A DNA stretch of 41,155 bases from Betaproteobacteria bacterium (GTDB taxonomy: Bacteria > Pseudomonadota > Gammaproteobacteria > Burkholderiales > SG8-39), in NCBI GenBank assembly GCA_007280315.1, contig QYQC01000064.1, positions 1 to 41,155 on the forward strand, in the 5' to 3' direction. Position numbers and translations under genes: made by a program. This document shows positions 29,603 to 39,916 of the stretch, one piece after another. Numbering within the stretch: position 1 is the stretch's first letter; each line of letters begins with the position of its first letter. The notes under the pieces are model-generated. The model had not been told where the DNA came from. It was given only the letters and a program-made list of their open reading frames with translations, and did not search any database.

Positions 29603-30402
29603 TCAAATTGGCCCTTGAGCAGGTCCTGATATTCGGGCGAGCCGGCGAAGCGCCGCCGCAGTTGCACCGAGAGGGAGTTTTCGGCCGACTTGTCGCCCAG
29701 CTTGCGCTCGATGCGCAATGCCAGCCACAGCGATTCGGCCGTCGGTTCAACCAGCTTGTTGAAACGCCCGACCAGGCCGCGCGCGACTTCCAGCTGACCG
29801 CGCTTGTACTGAATCGACGCCAGGTTGAGCAGCGCCAGCAGGTTGTCCGGTTCACTGCGCAGTGCGCGCTCGAAAAAATCGATGGCATCGCGCTCGCCGT
29901 TCCTCCCGAGCGAGCACAATCCGGCGTTGACGTACGATCGCGCCGGCGAGCTGTACAGCGGGTTCTTCAGCGCCGCGAGAAAATAGGCGATGGATTTTTC
30001 CTCGCGCCCGCTGCGGCACAGAAACCAGCCGTAGTTGTTGTTGATGTCCGGATCATTCGGCGCCAGGGCGAGCGCGCGCTCGAAATGCCGCTGCGCGACG
30101 TCGTTCTCGCGCAAATCCATGTGCACCAGGCCGAGTACGTTATATGCCGACGCATAATCCGGATCGGCGGCGATCGCGATGCGCAATTCTTCCAGCGCCA
30201 CACCCATGTTTCCGCGCTCGAAATAGGCCGACGCGAGTTCGGTATGAATGCGCGCGCGATTACGTGGATTACCGACATCACCGCTCAGTGTGCCGGTTTC
30301 CACCGTGTTCGCCTGTGTCCCGGAGGATAGCGGGTTCTGCGCGCAGCCGGCCAGGGCGCCTGCGATGATGACCGTGACGGTCAGGACGGACATTTTCAGC
30401 AT
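29599..30402 (-). CDS. Type IV pilus biogenesis/stability protein PilW/PilF
   Basis: Lipobox [11 protein letters not shown] repeats; gene order rlmN-pilW-rodZ-ispG-hisS. Confidence 0.88.
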   Translation of the reverse strand: MLKMSVLTVTVIIAGALAGCAQNPLSSGTQANTVETGTLSGDVGNPRNRARIHTELASAYFERGNMGVALEELRIAIAADPDYASAYNVLGLVHMDLRENDVAQRHFERALALAPNDPDINNNYGWFLCRSGREEKSIAYFLAALKNPLYSSPARSYVNAGLCSLGRNGERDAIDFFERALRSEPDNLLALLNLASIQYKRGQLEVARGLVGRFNKLVEPTAESLWLALRIERKLGDKSAENSLSVQLRRRFAGSPEYQDLLKGQFE

Positions 30403-31529
30403 GGCTGTATCTCCACCACACGGCGCGTGCGCCGTGTCTTGTCTTCCACCCGGCCGGCGAGTTGTCCGCAGGCGGCGTCGATGTCATCGCCGCGCGTCTT
30501 GCGCGTTGTCACGACCAGCCCGGCGGCGAGCAAAGTCTCGGCAAAGCGGCGGATGGTTTCGCGCGGCGAGCGCTTGAAACCGGATTTCGGAAACGGATTA
30601 AACGGAATCAGGTTGAACTTGCACGGCACGTCGCGCACCAGATCGATGAGTTGTCGCGCATGTTCCGCGCCGTCATTGACGCCATCGAGCATGACGTATT
30701 CGAAGGTGACGAAATCGCGCGGCGCTTTGTCCAGGTAGCGCCGGCACGCGGCGAGCAGCGCCGCGAGCGGATACTTGCGGTTGATCGGCACCAGCACATC
30801 GCGCAGCGTGTCGTTGGGCGCGTGCAAGGAAACAGCCAGCGCGACCGGACAGGCCTCGCCCAGACGGTCGATCGCCGGCACGATGCCCGCGGTGGACAGC
30901 GTCACCCGCCGGCGCGAAAGTCCATAGGCGTTATCGTCCAGCATCAGGCGCATCGCGGCGACCACATTGTCGAAATTCGCCAGGGGCTCGCCCATACCCA
31001 TCATCACCACGTTGCTGATCAGTCGCTCGCCCCTGGGCGCGGCGCCCTGGTCCGATGCGGCGTCCGGCGCTGGGGTCGCGCCGACATCGCGCGCCAGCGC
31101 GCGCGAAGCGATCCAGAGCTGGCCGATGATCTCGGCGGTACTCAGATTGCGGTTGAATCCCTGCTTGCCGGTGGAGCAGAATTTGCAGTCGAGCGCACAA
31201 CCCGCCTGCGAGGACACGCACAAGGTGCCGCGATTGGCCTCGGGAATGAACACGCTTTCGACCGCGTTGTCCTTGCCGACGTCGATCAGCCATTTGCGCG
31301 TGCCATCGGCGGCCGTGGTGTCTGAAACAACCTGCGGCGCCCAGATGCTGGCGTGCGCGGCGAGTTTTTCCCGCAGCGGCTTGGCCAGATCGCTCATTTT
31401 CGAAAAGTCCGCCTCCCCGCGCTGGTGCATCCAGCGCAGCAGCTGCTTTGCGCGAAACGGTTTTTCGCCGATTTCAGCGAAAAAATCGGTCAGCTGCGCC
31501 GCATCGAAGTTGAGGAGGTTGGGATTCAC
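30396..31529 (-). CDS. rlmN: 23S rRNA (adenine2503-C2)-methyltransferase RlmN
   Basis: [34 protein letters not shown] radical SAM motif; [17 protein letters not shown]. Confidence 0.97.
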   Translation of the reverse strand: MNPNLLNFDAAQLTDFFAEIGEKPFRAKQLLRWMHQRGEADFSKMSDLAKPLREKLAAHASIWAPQVVSDTTAADGTRKWLIDVGKDNAVESVFIPEANRGTLCVSSQAGCALDCKFCSTGKQGFNRNLSTAEIIGQLWIASRALARDVGATPAPDAASDQGAAPRGERLISNVVMMGMGEPLANFDNVVAAMRLMLDDNAYGLSRRRVTLSTAGIVPAIDRLGEACPVALAVSLHAPNDTLRDVLVPINRKYPLAALLAACRRYLDKAPRDFVTFEYVMLDGVNDGAEHARQLIDLVRDVPCKFNLIPFNPFPKSGFKRSPRETIRRFAETLLAAGLVVTTRKTRGDDIDAACGQLAGRVEDKTRRTRRVVEIQPC

Positions 31530-31542
31530 AGGCGTTCTGGAT

Positions 31543-31968
31543 TCAGCGCGAATAGACGTTCAGCGCGGGGAAAAAATAGGCGATTTCCACTTTGGCGGTG
31601 TCCACCGCATCCGACCCGTGCACGGCATTGGCGTCGATACTGTCGGCGAAATCGGCGCGAATCGTGCCTTTGTCCGCTTTTTTCGGATCGGTAGCGCCCA
31701 TCAGTTCCCGGTTCCTGGCAATGGCGTTCTCGCCTTCGAGAACCTGCACCATCACTGGGCCGGAGATCATGAACTTGACCAGATCATTGAAGAATGGCCG
31801 CCCTTTGTGCACTGCGTAAAATCCCTCGGCCTCGGCCTGAGACAGCTGCAGCATGCGCGCGGCGATGATCTTCAAGCCGTTGGTTTCAAAGCGAGAATAT
31901 ATCTTTCCTACGATATTTTTGACCACTGCGTCAGGCTTGATGATGGATAGGGTACGTTCAACAGCCAT
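31543..31968 (-). CDS. ndk: Nucleoside diphosphate kinase
   Basis: [28 protein letters not shown]...[32 protein letters not shown]. Confidence 0.98.
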   Translation of the reverse strand: MAVERTLSIIKPDAVVKNIVGKIYSRFETNGLKIIAARMLQLSQAEAEGFYAVHKGRPFFNDLVKFMISGPVMVQVLEGENAIARNRELMGATDPKKADKGTIRADFADSIDANAVHGSDAVDTAKVEIAYFFPALNVYSR

Positions 31969-32082
31969 GCAAATCTCCAATGAAATGTGTGCGGAAAAAG
32001 CTTAACGTCATATTTTATCAGGGATTTTACATTGTGTCGCCTGCGCCGCCTGATGCGCCCGATGCGCAGTCGCGTTCGTATA

Positions 32083-33462
32083 TCAGTCGTGGGGACGCCA
32101 ACTGATCTGCCAGCCGCTCTCACCTGCTCCGGCTTCCCAACCGCTGGCCACACCCAGACCGGGTACTGCGACCAGCGTGTCGGCGCAATAAATCAGGGGC
32201 AGGCGTTCGCGCTCCCATGGCGGCAGCCGCATTTCCTGCAACAGGTTTTTCAGACTGCGTGTGGACCCTTTGGCCCGCAGCCGCAATTTCTCCCCGCCCT
32301 GCCGCAGTCTCAGGTTCAAACCGAATTCACCCACGCGCAAACGCCCCAGGCCCGCGCCTGTTCGACGCTCAAAATGCAATGCGCCACCGAGTTGCGGCAA
32401 CGACCACAGGCGCTTTCCGTCCCATTCACAGCGTAGATCCGCCGGTGGCTGCGGCAGCGACGGCAACAGATAGGCGCGTCCGGCGTAGCGGCGCAGTTCG
32501 CTCGCTCCCAGCGCGACACGCACGCTGGCATCGTCGCCAGCTTCGAGAAGCTGGCGCAGCGCCTCCTGCAATCGATCCGCCTCGGGCGCCGCAGCGCCCT
32601 GCCGCTGCAGCAGCCAGCGCAGCAAATTTTTCGACCGGGCACTTCCCAGGCGTCGCAATTCCGCCACCTCCAGTGTGCCGTCCTGCAACGCGCGCTTCGC
32701 ATCGTCCTCGGCCAGCAGGTCCAGAGTCCGGCTTGCCTCGGCCAGATGCCGTGCCGCGCGCCCCAGGGTTGCGCGATAGCCGGGAAACGCCTGCTCGATG
32801 ATCGGAAACACCCGGTGGCGCAGGAAGTTGCGGTCATAGCGCGTGTCCTGGTTGCTCTCGTCCTCGACCCACTTGAGTTTCCTGGCGCGCGCATACGATT
32901 CGATTTGCGTACGTGCCAGCCCAAGCATGGGTCGCAGGATCGCCGCCGCCCGCGTCCTCTTCCCGCCGCGATGCTGATCCCGAATCAGCGGCATCGACGC
33001 TCCACCTTTTACTCCGGCACCGCGCAGCAACTGCAACAACAGCGTCTCTGCCTGATCGTCCAGATGCTGCGCAAGCACGATGAAATCGGCCTGGCTTTGT
33101 GCTGCGTAGACCTGGTAGCGGACGCGACGGGCGGCAGCTTCCACACCCTCTGCGCGATGCGGGCCGATATCGACTTGATGCAACGCCAGAGCGATATCGT
33201 GTCGCTTGCACCGCCGCGCGCAAAACGCGGCCCAGAGGCGGGCGTTCGGGCTGATGTTATGGTTGATGTGTATGCAGGCAAGCCGAAAGTCGAGCGGGCC
33301 GGCGAGCCGGCGCAGCAGTTCCAGCAGCACCATCGAATCGAGGCCACCGGACAAACTCAACACCAGCCTGGCCCGGGGAAAGAGCAAAGGCTCGAGCGCT
33401 GCGCGCACCGTGGCTTCGAGCGCGTCGACGCTATTCGGTTTCGACTTCCTTGAACTTGCCAT
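32083..33462 (-). CDS. tilS: tRNA(Ile)-lysidine synthase
   Basis: [20 protein letters not shown]-loop; [22 protein letters not shown]. The 5' end overlaps accA; true start could be internal. Confidence 0.93.
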   Translation of the reverse strand: MASSRKSKPNSVDALEATVRAALEPLLFPRARLVLSLSGGLDSMVLLELLRRLAGPLDFRLACIHINHNISPNARLWAAFCARRCKRHDIALALHQVDIGPHRAEGVEAAARRVRYQVYAAQSQADFIVLAQHLDDQAETLLLQLLRGAGVKGGASMPLIRDQHRGGKRTRAAAILRPMLGLARTQIESYARARKLKWVEDESNQDTRYDRNFLRHRVFPIIEQAFPGYRATLGRAARHLAEASRTLDLLAEDDAKRALQDGTLEVAELRRLGSARSKNLLRWLLQRQGAAAPEADRLQEALRQLLEAGDDASVRVALGASELRRYAGRAYLLPSLPQPPADLRCEWDGKRLWSLPQLGGALHFERRTGAGLGRLRVGEFGLNLRLRQGGEKLRLRAKGSTRSLKNLLQEMRLPPWERERLPLIYCADTLVAVPGLGVASGWEAGAGESGWQISWRPHD

Positions 33463-34399
33463 ATTCCATCAGACGGCTCAGGCGCGCCTCGATCAGTTCG
33501 TCGACACCTTTGTTGGCAAATACGCGCAACGCGTCCTGCAGCGCTTTTTTCAGATTCTGCGCCATTGCCGTGTGGTCACGGTGGGCGCCGCCCAGCGGCT
33601 CGTTGATGATTTTATCGATCAGGCCCAGGGTTTTAAGCCTGGCGGCGGTGATACCCATGGTTTCCGCGGCCTCCGGCGCCTTGTCGGCGCTTTTCCACAG
33701 GATGGAGGCGCAACCCTCGGGCGAGATCACCGAATAAATCGCATACTGCAGCATCATCACAATATCGCCTACTGCGAGTGCAAGCGCGCCGCCTGAGCCG
33801 CCCTCGCCGATGACGGTGCAGATAATCGGCACGCGCAGTTCGGCCATGACGTAGAGGCTGCGGCCGATCGCCTCGGACTGGCCGCGCTCCTCGGCGCCGA
33901 TGCCCGGATACGCTCCGGGTGTATCGACGAAAGTCAGCACCGGAATATTGAATTTTTCCGCCAGGCGCATCAAGCGCATCGCTTTGCGGTAACCCTCCGG
34001 CCGCGGCATGCCGAAATTGCGCAGGATCTTTTCCTTGGTGTCGCGCCCTTTCTGCTGGCCGATCACCATGACCGACTGACCGTTGAAGCGCGCCAGGCCG
34101 CCGACGATGGAAAGATCGTCGGCGTAGGAACGATCGCCGTGCAGTTCCTCGAAATCGGTGAACAGCGCGCCGATGTAGTCCAGGGTAAACGGACGTTGCG
34201 GATGGCGCGCCACCTGCGCCATCTGCCACGGCGTGAGTTTGGCGTAAACGTCCTTGGTCAGCGCATTGCTTTTCTTCTGCAGCCGCGCGATTTCCTCGGA
34301 AATGTCCACCGCCGAGTCGTCCTGCACAAAGCGCAGTTCCTCGATTTTGGCTTCGAGCTCGGAAATGGATTGTTCAAATTCGAGAAAGGTCGTTTTCAA
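33431..34399 (-). CDS. accA: Acetyl-CoA carboxylase carboxyltransferase subunit alpha
   Basis: [69 protein letters not shown]. Confidence 0.98.
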   Translation of the reverse strand: MKTTFLEFEQSISELEAKIEELRFVQDDSAVDISEEIARLQKKSNALTKDVYAKLTPWQMAQVARHPQRPFTLDYIGALFTDFEELHGDRSYADDLSIVGGLARFNGQSVMVIGQQKGRDTKEKILRNFGMPRPEGYRKAMRLMRLAEKFNIPVLTFVDTPGAYPGIGAEERGQSEAIGRSLYVMAELRVPIICTVIGEGGSGGALALAVGDIVMMLQYAIYSVISPEGCASILWKSADKAPEAAETMGITAARLKTLGLIDKIINEPLGGAHRDHTAMAQNLKKALQDALRVFANKGVDELIEARLSRLMEYGKFKEVETE

Positions 34400-34482
34400 A
34401 GGCGCGCAGCCGCGATGTGGGCACAGAAGGCCTCATTCTAGCGCACTGTCTGAACTGCGTACTCGGCCACGTTCGCAGTCTT

Positions 34483-35097
34483 TCAGTACTCGACCGGTAC
34501 CGGATCCAGGCTGCGCCACAGATACCAGGTGGCGACGGAGCGCCACGGCGCCCAGTTCTCGGCCAATTCGCGCATGCGTTCGCGCGTGACGCGTTCGCCG
34601 TCGAAATAGTGCAAGCCGATCGCCTTCTGCAGCCCCAGATCGTCCAGCGGCAGCACGTCGGGCCGCAACAAATTGAACATCAGAAACATTTCCGCGGTCC
34701 AGCGACCGATGCCGCGCACCTGGATCAGTTCGGCGATCACCGCCTCGTCGTCCATGTCCGGCCAGTCGCGCGCGTGCATGCTGCCATCGGCGAAGTGTCG
34801 AGCAAGATCGGTGATGTACTCGGCCTTGCGCTGCGACAAGCCGCAGGTGCGAAGCCGGCGCCGCACCTTCAACAGTTGCGCCGGGGTCGCCTCGGGTGCG
34901 ATCGCGACCACCCGGTTCCATACCGACTCCGCCGCCTTCACCGAAATTTGCTGGCCGACGATGGATCGCGCCAGCGTTTTGAACGGCTCGCCGCGGCGCG
35001 CCAGCGCGATGCGCGGATGGGCACGGATGATGCGTGCAAGCACCGCATCGCGCCGTGCCAGCGCACGCTTGGCGCGCAGCCAATAATCCGGACTCAT
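34483..35097 (-). CDS. DNA-3-methyladenine glycosylase II-like (HhH-GPD superfamily)
   Basis: SIVGQQISVKAAESVWNRV; IAELIQVRGIGRWTAEMFLMFNLLRPDVLPLDDLGLQKAI (HhH plus catalytic Asp region). Confidence 0.9.
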   Translation of the reverse strand: MSPDYWLRAKRALARRDAVLARIIRAHPRIALARRGEPFKTLARSIVGQQISVKAAESVWNRVVAIAPEATPAQLLKVRRRLRTCGLSQRKAEYITDLARHFADGSMHARDWPDMDDEAVIAELIQVRGIGRWTAEMFLMFNLLRPDVLPLDDLGLQKAIGLHYFDGERVTRERMRELAENWAPWRSVATWYLWRSLDPVPVEY

Positions 35098-36128
35098 GAC
35101 GCCTGGGCCAGCGGCAGGTTGAGCAGCAGGTTTTGCGGTTTCATGTGCACCGTGCCGCCTTCACTCATGCACAACGCCAGGTACACCGGCCTGCCGGCGA
35201 TGTCCGCGCGCATTTCGCCGTCGTCGGCGAAATCCAGGCGGAACAAGGCGAGCAGGCGTACCAGTCTGTCCTGGGCCAATTCCTCGCCCCGCCGCAGATC
35301 GTTGAGCAGCGCGGTGGACTGTGCGTCCAGGCCGATGTGCCAGGCCCAGCGTGTCTCCTCAATGCGCGCAATGGAAGTCACGCTCACGTCAACGCCGGAA
35401 AGGTGCCGTATCCAGTGTTCGATCACGCGACAGAACGCGCTGAGCGCAGCGCGGCCATGATTCATGCTGATGACCAGGTCGTGTCGCTCGTCGCGTTGCC
35501 AGTACAGTTCTGCGTTGCCCCGGTCCAGCACCTCGAGGTCTACCTCCTGCAGCGGCGCGCGCGCCTCTGCGATCAGCTGCTCGAGTCCGGCGCCGGGCGC
35601 GTTGCCGGCGCCGCTGGATGCACGCATCTCGACCATCTCCAGATCGGCGAGCATCACCGTGCCCTCCTGCAAACTGGCCTTCTGCTCGCGGTAGAACAAT
35701 TCTGCCGCGCGCAATTCGAGCGGGTCCTCCTTGCCGTCGAGGATATTCCTCAGGATGACTTGAGCCAGCTGGTCGATGAACAGCGGCGGCGTGCTCACGT
35801 TCGCGCCGGCGAATAGTCCCAGGTAGCAGGCTTCCAAGGTCGGCGCAGCCAGCAATCGTGCGCGAAAATCGAGCACTATGCGGTAGTTGGCACGGGTATC
35901 CACATCCGCAATCGCCTCGATTCGCGCGTCCTCCACTGGCGCACGCGGTGCCCGCAACAGCGCCTGGTGCAGTGCGATCTCGTTGGCACAGGATTCCTCC
36001 ACCGGACGCAATTCGGGTCGCAGATAATAGGCGCGCAGGAAGTCGTCGCTGACGAGCAGGCGACCGCTCGCATCTCGGTCAAGCAAATGAAAACCCGAGT
36101 GCCGCCAGAAATCCCGCACCAAGGTCAA
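35094..36128 (-). CDS. Conserved hypothetical protein (DUF6352-like)
   Basis: VRDFWRHSGFHLLDRDASGRLLVSDDFLRAYYLRPELRPVEESC...; likely TTG start at 36128 or GTG at 36119, since the upstream part of the ORF lies over the HNH gene in another frame. Confidence 0.7.
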   Translation of the reverse strand: MTLVRDFWRHSGFHLLDRDASGRLLVSDDFLRAYYLRPELRPVEESCANEIALHQALLRAPRAPVEDARIEAIADVDTRANYRIVLDFRARLLAAPTLEACYLGLFAGANVSTPPLFIDQLAQVILRNILDGKEDPLELRAAELFYREQKASLQEGTVMLADLEMVEMRASSGAGNAPGAGLEQLIAEARAPLQEVDLEVLDRGNAELYWQRDERHDLVISMNHGRAALSAFCRVIEHWIRHLSGVDVSVTSIARIEETRWAWHIGLDAQSTALLNDLRRGEELAQDRLVRLLALFRLDFADDGEMRADIAGRPVYLALCMSEGGTVHMKPQNLLLNLPLAQAS

Positions 36129-36715
36129 GCGCGCACGACGGCGTGCGGCGTGACGCGGCTGTGCGCGGCGACGTGTTGAGCCAAGAATCCCATCTGATCG
36201 GAAAGGATCTTGCGGTTGGTGAGGATCAGATACTCGGCCTTGTTCGGCACGTAAGGCGCATACAGCAATTCCATTCCCGCTTCCTCGGGTTTGCGGTTGC
36301 GCTTGGCGCCGTTGCAGTGACGGCAGGCGGAGACCACGTTCATCCAGTGGTCGCGCCCGCCGCGCGACAGCGGCGTAATGTGGTCGCGCGTCAGGCGCAG
36401 GTATCCGTACTCGGCGCCACAATAGGCGCAGATATGGCGGTCGCGGCGGAACAACTCGCGATTGGAGAGCGGCGGCACCTGCGAGAAACCCTTCGCCGCC
36501 ATCGCCCGGCCTTTGATCGCGATAATGGAGTTGGTGGTGATGCTGGAACGCTCGCCGGTCTTGCGCGAGGTGCCGCCATAGAACGTGAATGCGCTTTCGC
36601 CCAGGGTCCATGCCACCAGGTTCTTCGCGTAGTAATAGCAGGACTGCTGCCAGGTCACCCAGCGGTGCGGAACGCCATGAAAATCCAGCGTCAGGATGAG
36701 CGGAATCTCCGCCAT
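36125..36715 (-). CDS. HNH endonuclease
   Basis: CAYCGAEYGYLRLTRDHITPLSRGGRDHWMNVVSACRHCNGAKRNR (HNH with two CxxC). Confidence 0.9.
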   Translation of the reverse strand: MAEIPLILTLDFHGVPHRWVTWQQSCYYYAKNLVAWTLGESAFTFYGGTSRKTGERSSITTNSIIAIKGRAMAAKGFSQVPPLSNRELFRRDRHICAYCGAEYGYLRLTRDHITPLSRGGRDHWMNVVSACRHCNGAKRNRKPEEAGMELLYAPYVPNKAEYLILTNRKILSDQMGFLAQHVAAHSRVTPHAVVRA

Positions 36716-36868
36716 GCGCTTGCCCCAAATCCCCTGTTGGTAAAAAACCAGGCTTGATGCACTGCGGGATAACACCAAGAAAAGCCGCAGCCATCAAGTG
36801 CTTGCGCGGAATTCTGCCTCAAAACTCGCAGTTGCGCCAGCATCACGCGCGACACCTGCCGCCGCTGG

Positions 36869-38461
36869 CTATTTGGCCGTCTTGCGCACTGCAGGCCGCG
36901 GTTTTTTGCGCGTCACCGATGGCTTGGGCAAGGGCACCATCTGCGGCGCACCGGAAACCACGCACCCGGTGTCGCAGCAGCGCCCGGGCTGGCGGTTGCG
37001 CTTGATTTTGCGCGCCGGATCGGCAAGCACCCCGCGATCGAGCAGGCGCTCCACCAGTTCCACCTTGTTTCCGACAGGATAATTGCGCCAGATTTGCTTT
37101 TTCATTGCCTCGGGCGAGCCGCCGCCGTGCAGGCTGATCAGCGAATACCAGCCGCCCTGGTTGGAAGCGGTAAGGTCTTCGATGAAGCGCGCCACTTCGA
37201 TACGCTTGTCGTAGGGAATTTCGGGGTTGCCGCGCAGCACGTCGGCTAGCCTGGCCGCGGTGGCCGGATTATGGTCTTCGTCGGGTCCCGGAAGGGAGAC
37301 GATCAGGCCGCCGGAGACGTGATGCGCCAGCCGGTGCATGTCGTAGATCTGCGTCGCCAGCAGCAGCTTGGCTATATTGGAGAACACTGCGTCAGGCATC
37401 ACGTTGCCCGATGGATCCGCGGCGGCGTAGACCGATGCCGCCACGCCGCAGGCGAAGAACCCCTCTACGATCTTGATCAACTCGACCATCTGCTCGCGCA
37501 GATTGTGCGCCCGTTCCAGATCGATTCCGTTGGCCTCGGTCATCAGCGCGCCGGCGCCGATCAGCAGGTCGCCGAAGCCTGCCCGCGCGCCGATGCAGGT
37601 ATGACGGTGATGCGTGGCATAGGTATGTGTGAGAAATCCCGCATGCTGCCATTCACCCGCGAGGAACACCCGCTCCCAGGGCACGAACACACGATCGAAC
37701 AGGCATACGCCGGTGGACTGACCGTACTTGCCGCTGAACTTCGCCGCGGCCTCGCCTGGGCGCCCGGCAGGACGCGCTACGATGGTGAGACCCTTCGCAT
37801 CCACCGGAACGGCGCAGCAAACGGCATACGCCGCGTCCGCTTCGGTCATGTTGCGCCCGGGCATGACCAGGATTTCGTGCACATAGGGCGCGCCGGTAAC
37901 GATCGCTTTGACGCCGGAAACGACAATGCCGCCTCTGCGCCGCCCGACAATGCGCACATGGCTGTCCGGACTTTCCTGTTCATGCGGGCGCTTGGCGCGG
38001 TCGCCCTTGCCGTCGGTCATGGCCACGGCGCAGGTGAGGTCGCGCTCCTGCGCGTCATGCATATAAGCGAGAAAACGCTGGTGATATTCGCTGCCGCAAT
38101 CCTGGTCGGTACGGTGCGTGGACTGGTACAGCGCGCTGAAAGCGTCGCCGCTGAGATAGCGCTGGGCGCAACCGGTTTCCTGACACACCAGCCGCACGGC
38201 TTCGAGCTTGTTCAACAGATCGGCGCTGCTACGCGCGACGTGAATCAGCCGGTTTACTTCCTGTCCCGAGGTGTGTTGTTGCGCGCGCATCAGCGGCGCC
38301 AGTTCCGGCCTGAGCGCATAATCGTAAGTAAGGCCGATGGCATTGACGCCGGGTGCGAGACCGGCGTCGCCGGCGACGGACTTTACCTTGCGCCCGTTCA
38401 CATATACGCTGGGCTTGCAGGCTTTGAGCGACTCACGGAATTCCCTGCCCGACATGAACAT
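36869..38461 (-). CDS. 4-hydroxyphenylacetate 3-hydroxylase / 4-hydroxybutyryl-CoA dehydratase superfamily protein
   Basis: SGREFRESLKACKPSVYVNGRKV; AVAMTDGKGDRAKRPHEQESPDSHVRIVGRRRGGIVVSGVKAIVTGAPYVHEILVMPGR; FVPWERVFLAGEW; HRHTCIGARAGFGDLLIGAGALMTEANG. Confidence 0.85.
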   Translation of the reverse strand: MFMSGREFRESLKACKPSVYVNGRKVKSVAGDAGLAPGVNAIGLTYDYALRPELAPLMRAQQHTSGQEVNRLIHVARSSADLLNKLEAVRLVCQETGCAQRYLSGDAFSALYQSTHRTDQDCGSEYHQRFLAYMHDAQERDLTCAVAMTDGKGDRAKRPHEQESPDSHVRIVGRRRGGIVVSGVKAIVTGAPYVHEILVMPGRNMTEADAAYAVCCAVPVDAKGLTIVARPAGRPGEAAAKFSGKYGQSTGVCLFDRVFVPWERVFLAGEWQHAGFLTHTYATHHRHTCIGARAGFGDLLIGAGALMTEANGIDLERAHNLREQMVELIKIVEGFFACGVAASVYAAADPSGNVMPDAVFSNIAKLLLATQIYDMHRLAHHVSGGLIVSLPGPDEDHNPATAARLADVLRGNPEIPYDKRIEVARFIEDLTASNQGGWYSLISLHGGGSPEAMKKQIWRNYPVGNKVELVERLLDRGVLADPARKIKRNRQPGRCCDTGCVVSGAPQMVPLPKPSVTRKKPRPAVRKTAK

Positions 38462-38577
38462 AACGCCTCCCGGGTACCCAGAACGCGGCGACGCGAACTG
38501 GTCCAAACGATTCCGAGTTTGATCTGGGTCAAGCGGACCCACGTTCGACCGACTATGCTGTAATTCAACAACCCTGA

Positions 38578-38964
38578 ATGCTATCGACCATGACCAAGAA
38601 CGATTTCTCCGGATTCTGCGCGCTGCTGCAGTCGCAGCGCAAGCAGTTACTCGGCGAGATGCGCGAAAAAATCGCCTCTATCGAAGACGGTCCGGATTTT
38701 CCTAACCAGTTGAAAATCGCTGACAACGACGGACTGCCCGATGCGGCGGCCGAGATGAACGATGCGATGGTCGAGCGCGAAAGCCAGGAACTGCTGGAAA
38801 TCGAGGCCGCGCTTGCGCGCATCAGCGACGGCAGCTACGGCAGTTGTTCGGACTGCGGCGACGAGATCGGCGGGGCGCGCCTGAAAGCGTATCCGGCGGT
38901 CAAGCGCTGCCTGCGCTGCCAGGAAAAATATGAACACACGCACGGTCAGAACCACGCGGCCTGA
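38578..38964 (+). CDS. DksA/TraR family zinc-finger protein
   Basis: CSDCGDEIGGARLKAYPAVKRCLRCQEKYE C4 finger; coiled-coil N-term. Confidence 0.88.
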   Translation: MLSTMTKNDFSGFCALLQSQRKQLLGEMREKIASIEDGPDFPNQLKIADNDGLPDAAAEMNDAMVERESQELLEIEAALARISDGSYGSCSDCGDEIGGARLKAYPAVKRCLRCQEKYEHTHGQNHAA

Positions 38965-39021
38965 ATGCGCGTGACGATGCGGACACGTGACCGAATCACG
39001 CGAATCTAAACTGGAGAAACA

Positions 39022-39471
39022 ATGTACACGCACATTCTGGTACCCACAGACGGTTCGGCCCTTTCCGACAAGGCCGTCGAAGCGGCAATCAAACTGGCCA
39101 AGCTGGCGGGCGCACGCATTACCGCTTTCCACGCGGTCGAACCCTATCCGCTGCAAGGCGCTTACGCGGCAGAAGCCAGCGGCGTCGCCGAACTGCAGCC
39201 GGAGATTTTCGCCGAACGCAGCGAGGAGTACGCCAAACGCGTGTTGGACACAGTCACCAAGGCGGCCGCGGCGGCCAAAGTGCAGTGCGACACCAGCTTC
39301 GCTACCAGCCACTCCGCGTCCCAGGCGATCGTCGAAAAAGCCAAGAAAGAAAAATGCGATCTTATCGTCATGGCATCCCACGGCCGGCGCGGCCTGGAAG
39401 GTTTTCTGCTGGGAAGCGAGACGCAGAAAGTCCTGACGCACAGCTCCATTCCGGTGCTGGTGTACCGCTAG
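39022..39471 (+). CDS. Universal stress protein (UspA family)
   Basis: MYTHILVPTDGSALSDKAVEAAIKLAKLAGARITAFHAVEPY...CDLIVMASHGRRGLEGFLLGSETQKVLTHSSIPVLVYR. Confidence 0.95.
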   Translation: MYTHILVPTDGSALSDKAVEAAIKLAKLAGARITAFHAVEPYPLQGAYAAEASGVAELQPEIFAERSEEYAKRVLDTVTKAAAAAKVQCDTSFATSHSASQAIVEKAKKEKCDLIVMASHGRRGLEGFLLGSETQKVLTHSSIPVLVYR

Positions 39472-39495
39472 AATCGGAACAAGCGTAAAGAAAAC

Positions 39496-39524
39496 AGGGC
39501 GGGGTCTCCCCGCCCTTTTTTTTT
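39496..39524 (+). terminator. Rho-independent terminator after uspA
   Basis: AGGGCGGGG-TCT-CCCCGCCCT followed by a T tract (T9 including the last stem base). Confidence 0.93.
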
Positions 39525-39916
39525 GGGGGGCCACAGAACGCACCGCCATTGGCCGGGATGTAACGGACCGTGCGCCGCCGCGGCCGCTTCGCGCGCTCAA
39601 TTCGCGCGTCAACTTGACAATTCTCAACGCGACTTAAAGCGCTGCGGGTAGCCTATTTTTGAAATGCCATACAGAACCAAGACATCAGATTTTCCAATGA
39701 GATCGATCGCATAGCCCGATAGCGTGCGCATCCGTTTCTGTCTGTTGGTTTTTTTTCCGAGCACGCACGGCGCCTGAATATGCGTGTATGCGCATATGTT
39801 GACTTTACTCAAGCTCCGGGATTTCCACGAGTGCCTAATACCGGTTATCGATGCAAGCTCAGCGGATGTCCGCGACGGCATTCATGAGCGCTTCTCTACC
39901 AAAGGAGAGCGGAACA

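Noticed and set aside
36129-36797. N-terminal extension of the 567-aa ORF 35094..36797
   Set aside because: Overlaps the well-supported HNH gene in another frame; the extension is Arg-rich with no homology sense. The start is placed near 36119-36128.
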